NCBI GenBank assembly: GCA_035772785.1
Contig: JAOCPU010000001.1
Location: 3,162,001 to 3,226,000, forward strand
Length of the DNA: 64,000 bases
Source: Phlebiopsis flavidoalba
Taxonomy: Eukaryota; Basidiomycota; Agaricomycetes; Polyporales; Phanerochaetaceae
Direction of reading: 5' to 3'
Position 1 is the first letter of the stretch, and the number at the start of each line of letters is the position of its first letter. A model generated the notes under the pieces. It was not told the DNA's origin, did no database searches, and saw nothing but the letters and a program-made list of their open reading frames with translations. The position numbers and the translations under genes are program-made. This document shows, piece after piece, positions 21,001-32,485 of the stretch.

Positions 21001-23338
21001 GTCCGCTCCTCGAATGGAACGTCTGTCCTGTCGAACTTGACCCGGGAGTTGAGTGCTGCGATGTCCACGGTCTCGCGCATCACCTGGTGCTGGTCAATGG
21101 AGAACGTTGTCGTATCCGCGCTGTCGTTGTTCGACTACAATGACATTCAACACAAATGAACCGAAAGAGTGGAGACTGGTGCTCACCTGGAAGGCCGCGA
21201 GTACATCTTTTCACCGCTCCAGATGTTTGTCACCTGAGAAACGCGTTAGTCCAAGGGTAGACCCAGCTGGAAAAACCTTACCGTCATCTGGTTGCGGGTA
21301 AGGGTCCCAGTCTTGTCCGTGGCCAAAAGGGTCAACTATTGGGCAACGTTGGTTCGGTAAGTCATTTCGAGATGTGAAGGACGTGAACATACAGAGCCTT
21401 TCAAGATGATCAGTCTTGCGATGGTCCAAAACGAGCGAAAAACATACCTAAAGTTTCCACACCCTGCAAATCTTTGACGAGCACATTCTGTGCCGCCATA
21501 CGCTTTGCAGCAATAGACAGTCTGAAAGATCGTTAGCACAGAAATCGCTCTCAACGGAGTTTGACACTCACAGCAACGTCACCACCGAAGGTAAACCTTC
21601 AGGTACAAACGCGACCAAGATCCTACGACATCTTCAGCACCCACCCACACGAATTGCACGCATTATACCACACGAAACAGCAAACGTGACCGTCTGCGTC
21701 GCCTTGCCTTGTACGCCGTCGTAATGCCCACGACAAAAAACACAATCGCAAACAAGATCGCAATGCCCGACACCATCATCCCACAAACCGTCCACTACCC
21801 CCAATCATCAGCTCTCAGCACTCGCACACACAGCGGCGATAGGGGCGTACATTTCTTGGACAGGGGACTCTCGTTGCCCGACTCGCCGCCCGTCAGGGCT
21901 GCGATTTGGCCTGCAGGGCATCAGCTTTTCTGGGGGTGTAAGAGGGGAGAAGGCGCACCGATGAGCGTGTGGTCGCCGGTGCGGACGACGACTGGGAGTC
22001 GTGTGAGTAAGTGGGATTTGGGGTGGGTGTGGGGTACTGCTTACCTCCCCAGCCTTCGCCATTGACGACCAAGGTTGAGTGAAGATCTGGTGCGTTGGTA
22101 GAATATTGAGGATTTATTGGGTGAGAGGCAATGTCTGGCTGTGCGCACCAGGTTCTCTGGCCTCGACGGGTCGCGCGTTCGCGCCCTCTGGGATATGACG
22201 ACGCTCCTGGGGTTTTCCGACTCTCCTGTAAGACTGCTGTTATCCACCTTGAGATCGGTCGCCGCAAAGAGCACGAGGTCGCGGGCGTCTTATCGCCTGA
22301 CGCGCTGGTGTTTAAGCTTCATGAGCTGGGAACCCCCAGGTTGTACTCAGAGTGCAACATCACAGACCAGACAATGTCGCCCTTCACGAGGTCCGCAGCG
22401 TACCGTAGGGGAGGTAGAAGGCTCCTCCGCGACCACGAGGGTGCACGTTACGGAGGACCCCGGCATTACGAGGGAGGGATATCATCGCGAGGCAAAGACG
22501 CCAGATGGCCCTCGCTATTCTGCGAGCTGATAGAACTCGAGTCTGAACGCGTTCAGAAACGCGACGGCGATGAGGATCACCGCCGAAGGTACCGTGTGTT
22601 CGCGAAGAGCTGTCCAGGTATTCGCGTGTCAGCGCATCCCAACATTGGACACGCCGTTACGCGCGGGAAACGACTGCACTTGAAGTCGCTCGATGTCTGC
22701 GAGCAGCACGTACTCGATGGATGCCCGCGATGATCAGCAGGATGTTGAAACATCGTCAGCAGGCAGTCCAGGTACATGATAGACAGTCACATTTACGATC
22801 GGGGGGTGCCCATTACGCACAGCGCGGGAAGAAGACACACACCTTGCGAAGCGCGGACTTTTTCTTCGGCCGGCCTCTATTGTGTGAGCACATTCGGGCC
22901 GTCGCGCGCGAGGCGTGCCTTGGCTCGTCGTCGCAAGCCCATACGACGACCAGGGGGTCCTTCGTGTCGATACCCGTGTCGAGCGTCGCGCCGAGCTCGG
23001 CGAACGCGAGCCGGTGCTCTGGATGTCGACGTCGTCGAGCACCCCGTCGCGTCCTTGCTGCCCTTAGGGCTTGTGCTTTGCCACCTCCGCGAGGTGCTCG
23101 TACCCGCCGCGGGACGAGCTCCTTGTCCTCACTTCGTGTCATCTACGCGCTTCATAACTCGACGCGCGCGGGCGTGCACAGGTCGTGGTGGTGGTGGATA
23201 TTCTCCTCGGCGATGTCGCCCTGCTCGGGCGGGCCGTCGAACGCGGACGGTGCGCGTCGCCGCGAGCGCGTCGTCCTCCGAGAAGGCGGGGCTCGTCGGC
23301 GGCAGCGGGGACTTTTCGACGCTGGTGTCGGCGTCCAT
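18028..23338 (-). CDS. P-type cation-transporting ATPase (Na+/K+-ATPase alpha-like, type II)
   Basis: The locus shows the P-type ATPase landmarks in order on the minus strand. They are an N terminus MDADTSVEKSPLPPTSPAFS at 23338, KKKSALRK then YLDCLLTMF (22740-22860), the actuator motif KVDNSSLTGESE (about 22230), the phosphorylation loop ATDKTGTLTRNQMT (about 21300), VMMVTGDHPKTAEA (about 20375), TGDGVNDSPALKK (about 19915), ADLGIAMNISGSDVSKEAAN (about 19790) and a last helix YWLIPVAFGCLLLVWASIRV. A 58-bp intron (18071-18128) leads to an acidic tail PDDEDNEYEVKKH and a stop at 18028. Subfamily choice (Na+/K+- rather than Ca2+- or H+-type) rests on TDKTGTLTRNQMT and the overall layout and is inferred. 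About ten introns are likely. Frame corrections are needed, for example an extra A near 20364 and an extra G near 20255. ATP-driven alkali-cation transport at a membrane is the expected role. Confidence 0.8.
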
Positions 23339-25019
23339 GGCTGGGGTTACCATGCATGGGGTAATAGCAGCGAGTAGGGGAGAGGAGGCACGGGACGGTT
23401 CGCTCGGAAGATAAGTTTGAGACGGGCCGGGGCTGTGCTATATAAATCCATGCGCCTCCCGCGCAGCGAGGAAGATTTTTCAAACGCGGAAAAAAGTCAC
23501 GAAAAAAAATCGGTCGTGGTCTTATCAGAATTGCACGATCCATGTGCGTCGCTGGATTGGGCGTGGATAACGCCAGCGGTCGCTGAAAGGAAAACGGGCG
23601 GACGAACCGCCAAAAGCCCTCAGGGGCTCGCGAAACTACACACTTTCCCACATTTAGAAGCCCACGTGGCGGCACTGCAGCACCGCACGGGCGCGCAGGC
23701 GCGCGCGACCTTGGCTGATCCCCTGAGATTGGCTGGAAAGTGCAGTGTCCGACCAGAGAGTGCATCTCGCAGGGACAGCAGGTGATGCATCAGCGAGCCC
23801 GCATCGGAAGCACGCTCGCACGTCTTTCTCCTTGCTCTGTCCCCGCGAGCTCCTCGGGCGAGTCGCAGCATGCGTCACGCCGATAGCCAGGGCTGCTAAC
23901 CTGCTGACGAAACTTCAAAGATGCTTCAGTAATGTGAACTCTGGCTCATTGAAAGGTGTGGCACTGAAAACCTGGGTGGCGCATTCATGTTCCTGGGTAC
24001 ATGGACATCGATTCGAGCAGACACACGCCCTCGAGAGATACACTCTGTAAGCACCTGCTTCCTGTGCCTAGTGTAGTCAAGCGGTCATAGAAGACAGCAC
24101 CTGTTTTTGCTGAGGCTCTGAACGGGCCTCAGAACCACCGGCGATTGCGAACGGGTCTCGGCTACTCTTAGGTCTAGCAGGGCACGGAAACGTTCAACTC
24201 TACAGTTGGCGTCCGATACGCATCGCATCAGGTACGAGTATGCAAGGCCTCGCCACAGTCTGCCTATCGATGTCAGGCGCACTCTGTGGCCGATGCGAGA
24301 GAAGCTTACATTGATAGACGTTTGAGTGAGAGTGTGGGAACGGGAATGTGGGTATCTGTGTCCTACCGCCTGCGGCTGCAGACAGAGTCTGTCAGACACG
24401 CCTCGCAGTGAGCATTGTAGCGTTTCGCGTTGCCACAGTGTGCGGGCCTGTGCGCCTTGGTCTTGAAGCGGTTTTACAGACGTAAAAGCCCACTGCTAAG
24501 AATTTAATGTAGCGTGCTGTAGAGCAAGGGTTTGAGACAGTACAAGGATTAGACTCGATCTAGAGCAGATATGATTCTGCATGCACTTGCAGGAGAAACA
24601 AGACGCGATGTGCTAAGCGCTCCTGTGAATAATATCCTGGACGCGGCATGTTTTTGAACCCGACTCAGAGCTATGATGTCTTCGCGATAGAAAACTCAAA
24701 CGTTCTTGCTCCTTTTATTGGGAGTTTTACTGCGTTCTGGTTGAAGTCGTCCCGACACCTTGTCTCGGTAACCGTGAGCTCAAGGAGTGAGTTAAACCTG
24801 CGGGCGCGCCCCGCTGCCAGCAGCTTGAGTATCTCCACAGGCGTCTACCCCCACTAATTGAGTGCCAGGTTCGACCGTCACCACCACCATCACGACCCTC
24901 GGCAGCCTTGGACGCCGTAGTCATGCCCAACCTAGCCATTCAACAAACTATCCATCAGGAGGGTTACTGAGTCGACAAGCACCCACAGTAAGTACGCTCG
25001 GCCCTTGTTCTCCACGCGG
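23339..25019. other. 5' flank of the ATPase; no gene recognised
   Basis: Overlapping GC-rich frames on both strands (for example 23139-23765 minus and 23417-23785 plus) look like frame shadows or chance. TATATAAA occurs at 23439-23446, about 100 bp upstream of the ATPase ATG; on the minus strand this reads TTTATATA and could be a TATA-like promoter element. The rest to 25 kb shows nothing recognisable. Confidence 0.4.
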
Positions 25020-25660
25020 TGTGGTGTAACACAACATCCTATGGGAGCAGCTCCTCCGCCACGAAACCCGAATGACATCCCTGTAAATAAGCGCTCATCC
25101 TGCGGGCTTCATCGCCTGCGGTCATCTTCTCTGCCTTCATCATCATCTTTCTCGTCGATCGGCGTTCTTCGTCCTCCTGCGCACCCCCAAGCCCCCGACC
25201 CTTTTACGAGCGCCACGCCCGGCGCGTCCTCGCCGGACGGCGCGAAGACACGCTCTAAACCCAGATGCCCCTCGGACGCCCCGGGGTCTCAAGGAGAAGG
25301 TCAAGAACCTCTTCCGCCTCCCCGCGCGGCGCGACGGCTGGGTTAGATGTCAGAGCTCGGGGCGATGCGGACGAGTGGGACGCTTCAGACCCGCTCGCGC
25401 CGCAACTTGAAGGCCCAAACTGTCAATGCACACGCGCGAGGGCAGCCACCCGACGGCGCGACGCTGCGCAAGAGCGACACGATCGAGAGCGTCGAGCTCG
25501 GCGCGCCGTCGCTGGCGCTCGACAACGAACGACCTCCCGCCCGGCGGCTGGCGTATACACCCTCTATTCGACGTCCGCCCACTGCGATTGGACGCCCCAT
25601 GCGCGCGCTGAGACCCCGATGCGGGTGTTTTGAGATACGGCACGCGGTTCTAAGGAGAGT
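25020..25660 (+). CDS. unrecognised coding-like region
   Basis: The sequence alternates frames that look protein-like but not random. LKEKVKNLFRLPARRDGW (about 25285-25345) is followed by DEWDASDPLAPQLEG (about 25370-25415), VNAHARGQPPDGATLRKSD (25418-25475) with IESVELGAPSLALDN, and DLPPGGWRIHPLFDVRPLRL (about 25528-25592). Joining them requires several single-base frame changes, as in neighbouring conserved genes. I recognise no domain. The upstream Ser/Pro-rich part (25080-25250) could be its N terminus. It may be a small hypothetical protein conserved in related fungi. Start and end are approximate. Confidence 0.3.
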
Positions 25661-26258
25661 CTGTAGGACCCGACATCGCGCCGCCGCACGGAGAGGAGAA
25701 GGGTGGTGCAAAGCCACTATGTCACACGTCCTGTTTTCTATTACGTCTCTCCGAAATCTCTCATCTGTATCGTCTCCAAGGACTCTTGTATCGATGTGTA
25801 GCACTATATTCCGCGCATGTACTATCTTGGCATCTAGCACCCTCTCTAGTGTACTTCTAATGTGTTCCCAGTGGCAACTTTTCACCCTGCGATGGGAGCC
25901 GAGTTCGTGTCGACCCTGCAATCGAGCAAGACATGTGCGAGAGAAGGGAAAGTCTATAAATCGGTGTACGCTACTTTGTTTACAAACACAGGAGGGGAAA
26001 GCAGAAGCTGGTATAGTAGGCATAGCAGTCACGAGGACAGACGCTGCGTCGTACCAGTAATGTAAAAGTCGTGCAAAGGGCTACATAAAACATAACGTAC
26101 GTTTTCGGAACGGGGAGGCTAGAATATACAGTGAGACAGGGGTAGGCTACATTGGGGCAAACGTTCCACAGCATAGAATGCCGAAAAGGCTACAGTACAA
26201 ACAAACTACAAGTCCTCCAAACCGTTGAGAAAGAGAAAGAACCACCGGTCCGGGGGTA
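25661..26258. other. convergent intergenic region
   Basis: Lies between the unrecognised plus-strand region and the HMG-box gene. The open plus frame to 26060 loses protein character after about 25660. Nothing recognised. Confidence 0.35.
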
Positions 26259-28036
26259 TCATCGAGGGCAACCCTCGAAGTCGGCGCAGCGGGGGGCACC
26301 ACATCTAGGGCAGCATACTGCGTCTCCGCAGGCTGCGTATGGATAAAGTACCCCGCTGAAATCGATATCCTCGAACGGCGCCATGTCGTACGCGGGCTGC
26401 GGCGCCGCCGGAATGTCGAACGCGCCCAGCCCCGCAGTGTACGACTCCATCGCGAAACGCGTACCCGCGGCGCGCCGTCGCTCACGAGTAAGAGAAAAAC
26501 CATAAGCCGCTCATGAGCGCCATCGCGGCCGTCGCGGTTCGCCGGCTGCGGCGCGTAGAGCGCCTGCACCGCCGCACGGGAAGTGAGTCCGCGCGGCGCG
26601 GCGTGCGGTCGACGTCCAATCTCGGCGGGCGGCGCGGAGGAGGGATGAAGACGACGACGCGGCAGAGGAGGCGTACGAGAAGAAACGGCCCGGTCTAGCG
26701 GCGGCGGAGGCAGCATGGTCGAGGAGCGTGTGGGCGTGCGTGCGAGGCTGCGGTCGGGCGCGATGCTGAGCGGCGCGGCGCTGGGGTAGCTCTCGAGTGT
26801 CGAGCTGAAGCATGGATAGGGGCGAGAGCATCGTGCTTGGGGCGGTGTTCGAGTCGGGCGGCGCCGCTGGATGAGGGGCACGGCGTGGCGACGGCTGCGG
26901 CGTCTGCATCGGGAAGTACTCGGCTGGCCTGAGGTCGTGGAGCGACGCCGCGGGGGACATCTGCGGGGTCGAGTACACCTGGAGGAGAAAAAAGGGTCAG
27001 AAGAGACAAAAGTGAGGAAAAGGTGGCGGACGTACGCTGCTCCAGGAGTCGTCCTCGATGCGCAGCTCGGGGGAGCGCGAGAAGGTCGGGCAGCTAGCGA
27101 CATCGTCGACGCATGGCTCGCAATGCTCGCGTACGGGATCGTCATGCCGCCGTCGTACTCGAGATCGAAACGCGGTGTCGGGAGGCGGGATCGACGCCGG
27201 CGAGTACGACCGCTGCGAGGCGGAGCGCGCGCGCTTCGCCGTGCGCTGCGGCCCGGGCCCGGGGCTCGACGCGCACGACGTCGGCTGGATGAAGTACGTG
27301 TGCGCGTTACGGGTAGGGGCTCGCCTGCTGCGCGAGGTCGAAGTGGGGGAGGGACATCGAGCGGCGGTGTGCGAGGCCAGGGTGCGCGGCGCCTTCCCCC
27401 CATCCGCCGTCGAAACGGTGCGTGAGGTGGCGTGTCGGGGCCCGTGGGCTCGGGCGACGAGGAGGCGGGGCTGTCGACGGGGGGACGGGGAGCTCGAAGG
27501 AGTCCTCGAGCTTGACGGCGGCGGTGCTACTCGCGGAGCTGCACGAGCGACTCGACCTTCTCGCGGGCGCGTGATGTGCCACGGGCTGCGGCGGCGCGGC
27601 GGCTTCGTGCGCTCGGGCTTGTAGCGGTAGTTGGGGTGCGCGGCGGCGTGCCGCTCGGCCTCCTCGCGCGCCATCGCGATGTACGGCATGCTTCTGCGCG
27701 TCCGACATGCCCTTCCACTCTGCTCCCGCCCGCTTCGAGAGCGTCTTCTCACCGGCGTGGGGGCGCGCTCCGTCCCCCTCGATTCTTCCGCGTGCCGGCG
27801 GGTGTACTCGCAGCGGAAGATGAAGAAGGAGTTGCGCGGGCGGGGGATGTGATTTTGGGTCTTCCTTCTTTGCGAGCGGCCTTGGACTTTCTGGCCTTGG
27901 CCGGGGCGAGGAGCGATGACTGTTCAGCGGGTGGGAGATCAGTGGGGAGTTCGAGCACTGGCTTTTGGTCGATGTCGTTGTCCCGATGTTCCAGCCGTAG
28001 CACCTGGGGGTATACAACAGATGGTATTGAGGCCAT
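26259..28036 (-). CDS. HMG-box transcription factor
   Basis: The ATG at 28036 begins MASIPSVVYPQVLRLEHRDN. A basic linker leads to the HMG box at about 27640-27860: HIPRPRNSFFIFRCEYTRRH, then GEKTLSKRAGAEWKGMSDAQ and AMAREEAERHAAAHPNYRYK. The core aromatic and basic positions (FFIF, KR-AGAEWK, EEAERHAAAHPNYRYKP) match MAT-type HMG boxes of basidiomycetes, so sequence-specific DNA binding in the nucleus is expected. The box is spread over three frames, needing single-base changes near 27758 and 27690. Downstream is Pro/Ser/Ala-rich sequence including RFDLEYDGGMTIPYASIASH (about 27120-27180) and a tail AYDMAPFEDIDFSG (about 26360-26390), with an intron near 26980-27045. The very long alternative frame across 26147-27403 is partly shadow. 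It is not evidently at a mating-type locus. The target genes are unknown. Confidence 0.75.
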
Positions 28037-30252
28037 CGAGGAGGAGCGTGGTGAGGCGTGGGGTAAAAGGTTGTAAAAGAGATGGAGAACAAACGAGATG
28101 GGAGGGCCGATGTGGCCGTGCGCCTTTTATGTGAAGTGCACAAAGAGGGGCTCCTTTCCTGCCCCCCGGAGAGACGAAGGTACGCCGATGCATTGTTCTC
28201 GACGATTTGCAGATCTTCTGGCGGCCGAGTTCAGGTGGCGAGCGCAGGGATGGTGCTGACCCCCGATCGCGAGTCCAACACAGCTTATGCCTAATCCGGC
28301 GGCCTGCTATTCTCGCCAGTCTGGAACGCCTGTGAAAATTCCGAATAAAAGCGACAATTAATTTTTGATAAGCCAATCCGCCGAGGGGCGAGCCCACGAG
28401 GCTACTGAGCCGCCACCGGATAGCCGCCCGACAGGGGGGCGGAAGGTCCTTTCCCGGAAGGAGCGGCACGAAAGCGATCGCCCACCCGCGGCGTGCCCAC
28501 GAAGGTTTTCCCGAGTCTCACGGGAAACGTCGGCCAATGGACTGCGTAGTCATTCCCTGCCGCCCTTACTTGCGGTTCACCCGCCGCAGCCTCGTCGCCC
28601 TCCGCGGACATGGTCGAGTTACGACCGCGGACGACGACGCTCTATAGTCATACAGCGGCCCGCTGGATTCCCGAGCAACATGGGCGGAGAAATATCGCCT
28701 GGTCTGATGGACCGCCTCGTGCTCTCCCAGTACCAGCACGCGAATCCTCGTGCGGGTCGACAGGGGTCGACGTGTAGACCGCGTCGGCCGTCCGGCGTCC
28801 TAGGTCTGGAAATTGACAGAATTCTACATTTTCGCACACACCATCGACCAGTACCCACCCCGTGGCACCTTGCCAACCCCGATTTTCCCGGGCATTGCAC
28901 GGTCTGTGACAGGGGCGTACGATTTTGCCGCGGCGCCGCTCCAAATTCAAAGTGGGGCTACATGGGGAACTCGGAATCTCCGCCTCCGGAGACAATTTTC
29001 TTTCTCGTGCCTGAAAACACATAGGGGCCCGCAAGGGGCAGTCGGCGGGGGCGGGATCGAGCGCCGTGACTTTTGCTTTCTTTTTCGTGCTGAGAGCGAA
29101 AAAGGCGGCCTGGTCAGTCTGCTGAGTCAATGAGGGGTATCGCCGCCGCGTCGATCGTACGGGCGTCGGCCTGGGTCGGCCTCGTGGTTGGGCCGTTGTA
29201 GCGACGTGTCCCCTGTGAAATGACGACAGCGAGCGTGTGGGTTTCTGCGAAGTCGCAGAGAGAGTTCACAGTGCCACTCGCGAAGCCTTCAGTCAGCGTA
29301 AGCCGAAAATTTCGGATTACAGGGGGCGCGGGGAGGAAATAGGAGCGACCGAAGCAGCTCCGGAGCCGTTAACGTTTAGCCATCAGTCAAGAATGCAACT
29401 CACGGCCTGAGCCCCTCTCGTTGTCTTCCCAGAATGTAACTGGCTCAACGAGTCCCCCACGAGGGCGTCCCTCGACCGCGAAATCGTAGACTGACCGGCT
29501 TGCAGAATTTGTTAGTTCGTTCGAATTGTGACCGAGAAGCCCAGGGAGCTTACTTCGCGACTTTGAAAATCGCTGGCTGGCCTCCGACCGCAGCGCAAAA
29601 ACGTAGCGCAAACTTGCTGACTCAATGAGGAAGGTGGAAAACCGGAGGGGGGCGCGTGGCGATCGGGAGATCAGGGCACACAACAGATCGGCAGATTCAA
29701 GTCCCCAGATCCTGGCTTCCAGGCCTGGGCGTCTCGATGCGCAGGCCGCTCGCTGGTCTAACCACGACAAGGACATGGCGAAATCCAAAAGATTTGAATG
29801 AGTATTGGCTTGGTGGGGACGCAGGCAGGAATCTCCCACTCGAGCTGAATTAGGCTTGCTGCAAACCGTCCTAGGGCGCATAGCTTGCCTAGCGCGAGGA
29901 GCTCACTCAGAATTAGAATGCCGCACCATGGCGGCAGCGTCCCCGCCGTGACCGTGTCGCGCCCAAGCTTGCGACTCCAAGAGCGCGTGAGCGGGCCATC
30001 CGGGAAGCGGATCCCAGATAGGGGGTTTCAGATCCGGCGGAAACGCGAACAAAGGTTCGCTGGGTGGACCCACGAACACCAGGCAGCAGATCCTGTCCTA
30101 TCCTGTCATGCCGGCGCACTGACGAAAGAGACCCATCAGACTTTTCACATTTCGCATTCGCGAGGGGAAAAGAGAAAACAAGTCGCAGCGCCTCGGACGC
30201 CCCCGGACGTTGCGCGAGAAGCCCCCGACTTTCCCCCACACAGAAATGCAGA
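28037..30252. other. GC-rich region without a recognisable gene
   Basis: Open frames are long on both strands because the sequence is GC-rich and stop-poor (for example 28365-29024 plus and 29387-29881 minus), but none shows a domain, helix pattern or intron-supported joins. It contains the 5' flank of the HMG-box gene. I see no tRNA, repeat array or transposon end. Confidence 0.4.
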
Positions 30253-30480
30253 TTATGCCCCCCGCCCTCCATTGCAGGAGGTGGCGTCCACGCTATTCAA
30301 ACCCCGGTAAACAGAAAGGAGCTTCTTCTGCATGGTTGCAGGGTCGGCGGCGCCGTCGAGGAAGCGACAGCGCGAATATCCCGCCGCCACTGGCGGTCCC
30401 GCCAAGTAGTTGCCGCTGGTCGAGGCCGACGCGCTCCTCAGAGAGGGGCGATTAGAATGCTCTGTGTAAGCGTCGGACAT
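30253..30480 (-). CDS. possible N-terminal exon of an unidentified protein
   Basis: An ATG at 30478-30480 opens a frame reading MSDAYTEHSNRPSLRSASAS, then a Ser/Gly-rich part, then TMQKKLLSVYRGLNSVDATS. The composition is like the disordered N terminus of fungal membrane or cell-wall synthesis proteins, but no domain follows in the leftward sequence that I can recognise. It may be a truncated gene, a small protein, or chance. Confidence 0.2.
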   Translation of the reverse strand: MSDAYTEHSNRPSLRSASASTSGNYLAGPPVAAGYSRCRFLDGAADPATMQKKLLSVYRGLNSVDATSCNGGRGA

Positions 30481-30947
30481 CGTGCCTGCTGAGTCGGCCT
30501 GGTAATCCAATGGCTTGTCAGCCGGAGCGAATATCCCATGCGTTGTTCGCGCACCCGCAGTGTAGATGACCGTGCAGATCCACATCCATTACGGACGCGC
30601 CCTGAGGATGCTTATGCAGCCTCCTAATTACTTTCAGACAGCTGAACGAGACGGCGGTGCTTGCTTTGAGAAGTGTGAAAGAGAACCCACCATCGCAGGT
30701 CGCCAATGCGCTTACCGTCCGAGCGAGTTGCGCGGGTGACTCAGACTCCGAGCCCGACTCGGGGATTATGCATTATGGGCGGCAGGCCAATGGCTGGGGT
30801 GTGAGGGCGGCGGGGGGCGGCGACGCTAGCGGCACGCCTCTACTCAACCCAGATCAGAAAGGTACGGTCACCGTCATCATGGACGAAATTAACTCAGACT
30901 ACTCGCCCATGCCGGTTAAGGGGGGAAAAAAGGAAAAAAGAAAAAGT

Positions 30948-30978
<31 letters not shown>

Positions 30979-32485
30979 GGAGGACACCAATCGGACACGT
31001 GAAACGATGCTTCGTGTGACTTCGTTAGAGTTTACGAAACGCCCCAGGGGTGTGGCGGTCAGAAGAGGCCCTAGAAACCCCCAGTATCGACACTCCAAAA
31101 TCTAGAACCAGACAGCGGACGGAGAATGAGACCAGTGGGTGACCCTTCACGTCCCCAGCTTCATCCGCTGGCCACGCACCGCTAGATTCGTGCAAGTTCG
31201 AACATGATCTCTGTATGAAAACCTGAGCGTGCTACTGGCCAGAGTGTGCGTTACAGCAGAAGTCACCGGCGGGAAGAGGTGACACATGTCGATGAGCAGC
31301 CATACGGTATCCAAGAAGGTTGCACGCGGAGGCCACTTTTTAATTACGCAGCGCATCGCGTCCAAGGTTCGAGATGCGCCCGACGCGCACCGGACACGTA
31401 GCGTCGGCGATCTTGCATCATTCAGACCTGCGACTGTCGGCGAACACGAGAAACTTCGCAAAATCACCGTCGGGCGCACTGCACGAGCAGCATCCAGCAG
31501 CTCCACGCTTGCTAGATTAAAAGTCTCTGTCATCTTCTGTCATCCGCCGCGAACGTACGGCGGAAGAAACGGGATCTAGATTGCGTTTTTAGCATCAGGA
31601 GGGTCGGGGACGGCCAGTCTCCAGGCGGGTGACGACGCAAGTGATGAGTGGCACATGCGATGCGCAATTCCATAAACTGAGGCGAAGGAAGTTGTTTGGG
31701 CCGGTGGATGCCAGTAGCGTTCTTCTCCCGTGGGGCACGAGCCACCTCGGTGGGACAACATGGGCAGGTGAGGAAACTGTTGACCTCGCCGATGGCGTCG
31801 CAGAGACTAATTGACTGCCTTAGAACGCCCGAGGGGGTCCATTTGATGTAACCGACACCCCAATAGGCAAGGGCAGAGTGGTTTATGTGTGAGACTGCCG
31901 GGGAACCCAAGAATCGCCGGGAGCTCTGACCTCTTGAGAATCAAGGGTATCGAAATGACTTCATGTCACATCAGAAAAACAAAAGTACAAGCCGGGCCCT
32001 GGCCGAGCAGATGATGTTGCTGAGAGTGCTGCTCCAGGCGCGCAAGACGGTGCCGAAACACGCACACGACGTGCGCGTGCTCCAGGAGAGGTCCACCGAC
32101 GCGTGAATGAGAGGCGTGAACTGCCAGAATGGAGCTCAACAAGAGCTCTGAGTGGCGTATTCAATCGAGGTCAAGGCCAGAGCGGCCGATTAACAATACC
32201 TGGCCGGAAAATGACGCAGAGGAGGGGAGGGTCTTGTGAACATTTAACTCGTCGTGAACAGACCAGGCAACAGCGCGCCGTGGTTAAAACCGGGGGCGGC
32301 CACGTGGATCCCGCCTCTCTTACCCGAAATAGTAGTGCCGCCATCAATCGAAGCTCGGATGGCTGGTTTGCCTCGAGTCACTGACGTTGCACTTGCCACG
32401 AAACAATCTTGACCCACTCGAGTGTAGGACCCATTATTTTGGTATAATCTCAAAGAGCTAGCTCTACTGACGCTGCGTCAGACTC
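30481..32485. other. intergenic region with poly-G tract
   Basis: No gene is recognised. A plus-strand frame near 30735-30950 (SDSEPDSGIMHYGRQANGWG) looks somewhat protein-like but leads into purine-rich low-complexity sequence and the G28 tract. The last part is the 5' flank of the glutamate 5-kinase gene. Confidence 0.35.
30953..30980. repeat. G28 homopolymer
   Basis: An uninterrupted run of 28 G follows a purine-only stretch of A and G (from about 30921). Such a tract can form G-quadruplexes and is hard to sequence or assemble, so its true length is uncertain. Confidence 0.95.

Noticed and set aside
23139..23765. Minus-strand 208-codon open frame extending upstream of the ATPase start
   Set aside because: It is in a different frame from the ATPase N terminus, crosses its likely promoter (TTTATATA) and has no recognisable content.
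26147..27403. Minus-strand 418-codon open frame, the longest in the window
   Set aside because: It lies in the HMG-box gene but in a frame that is mostly Arg/Pro shadow. Only parts (RFDLEYDGG..., the YFIHTQPAE end) may be genuine coding. It is treated as part of the HMG-box locus, not a separate gene.
28365..29024. Plus-strand 219-codon open frame
   Set aside because: The region is GC-rich and stop-poor on both strands. The Arg/Pro-rich product resembles no family and the opposite strand is equally open.
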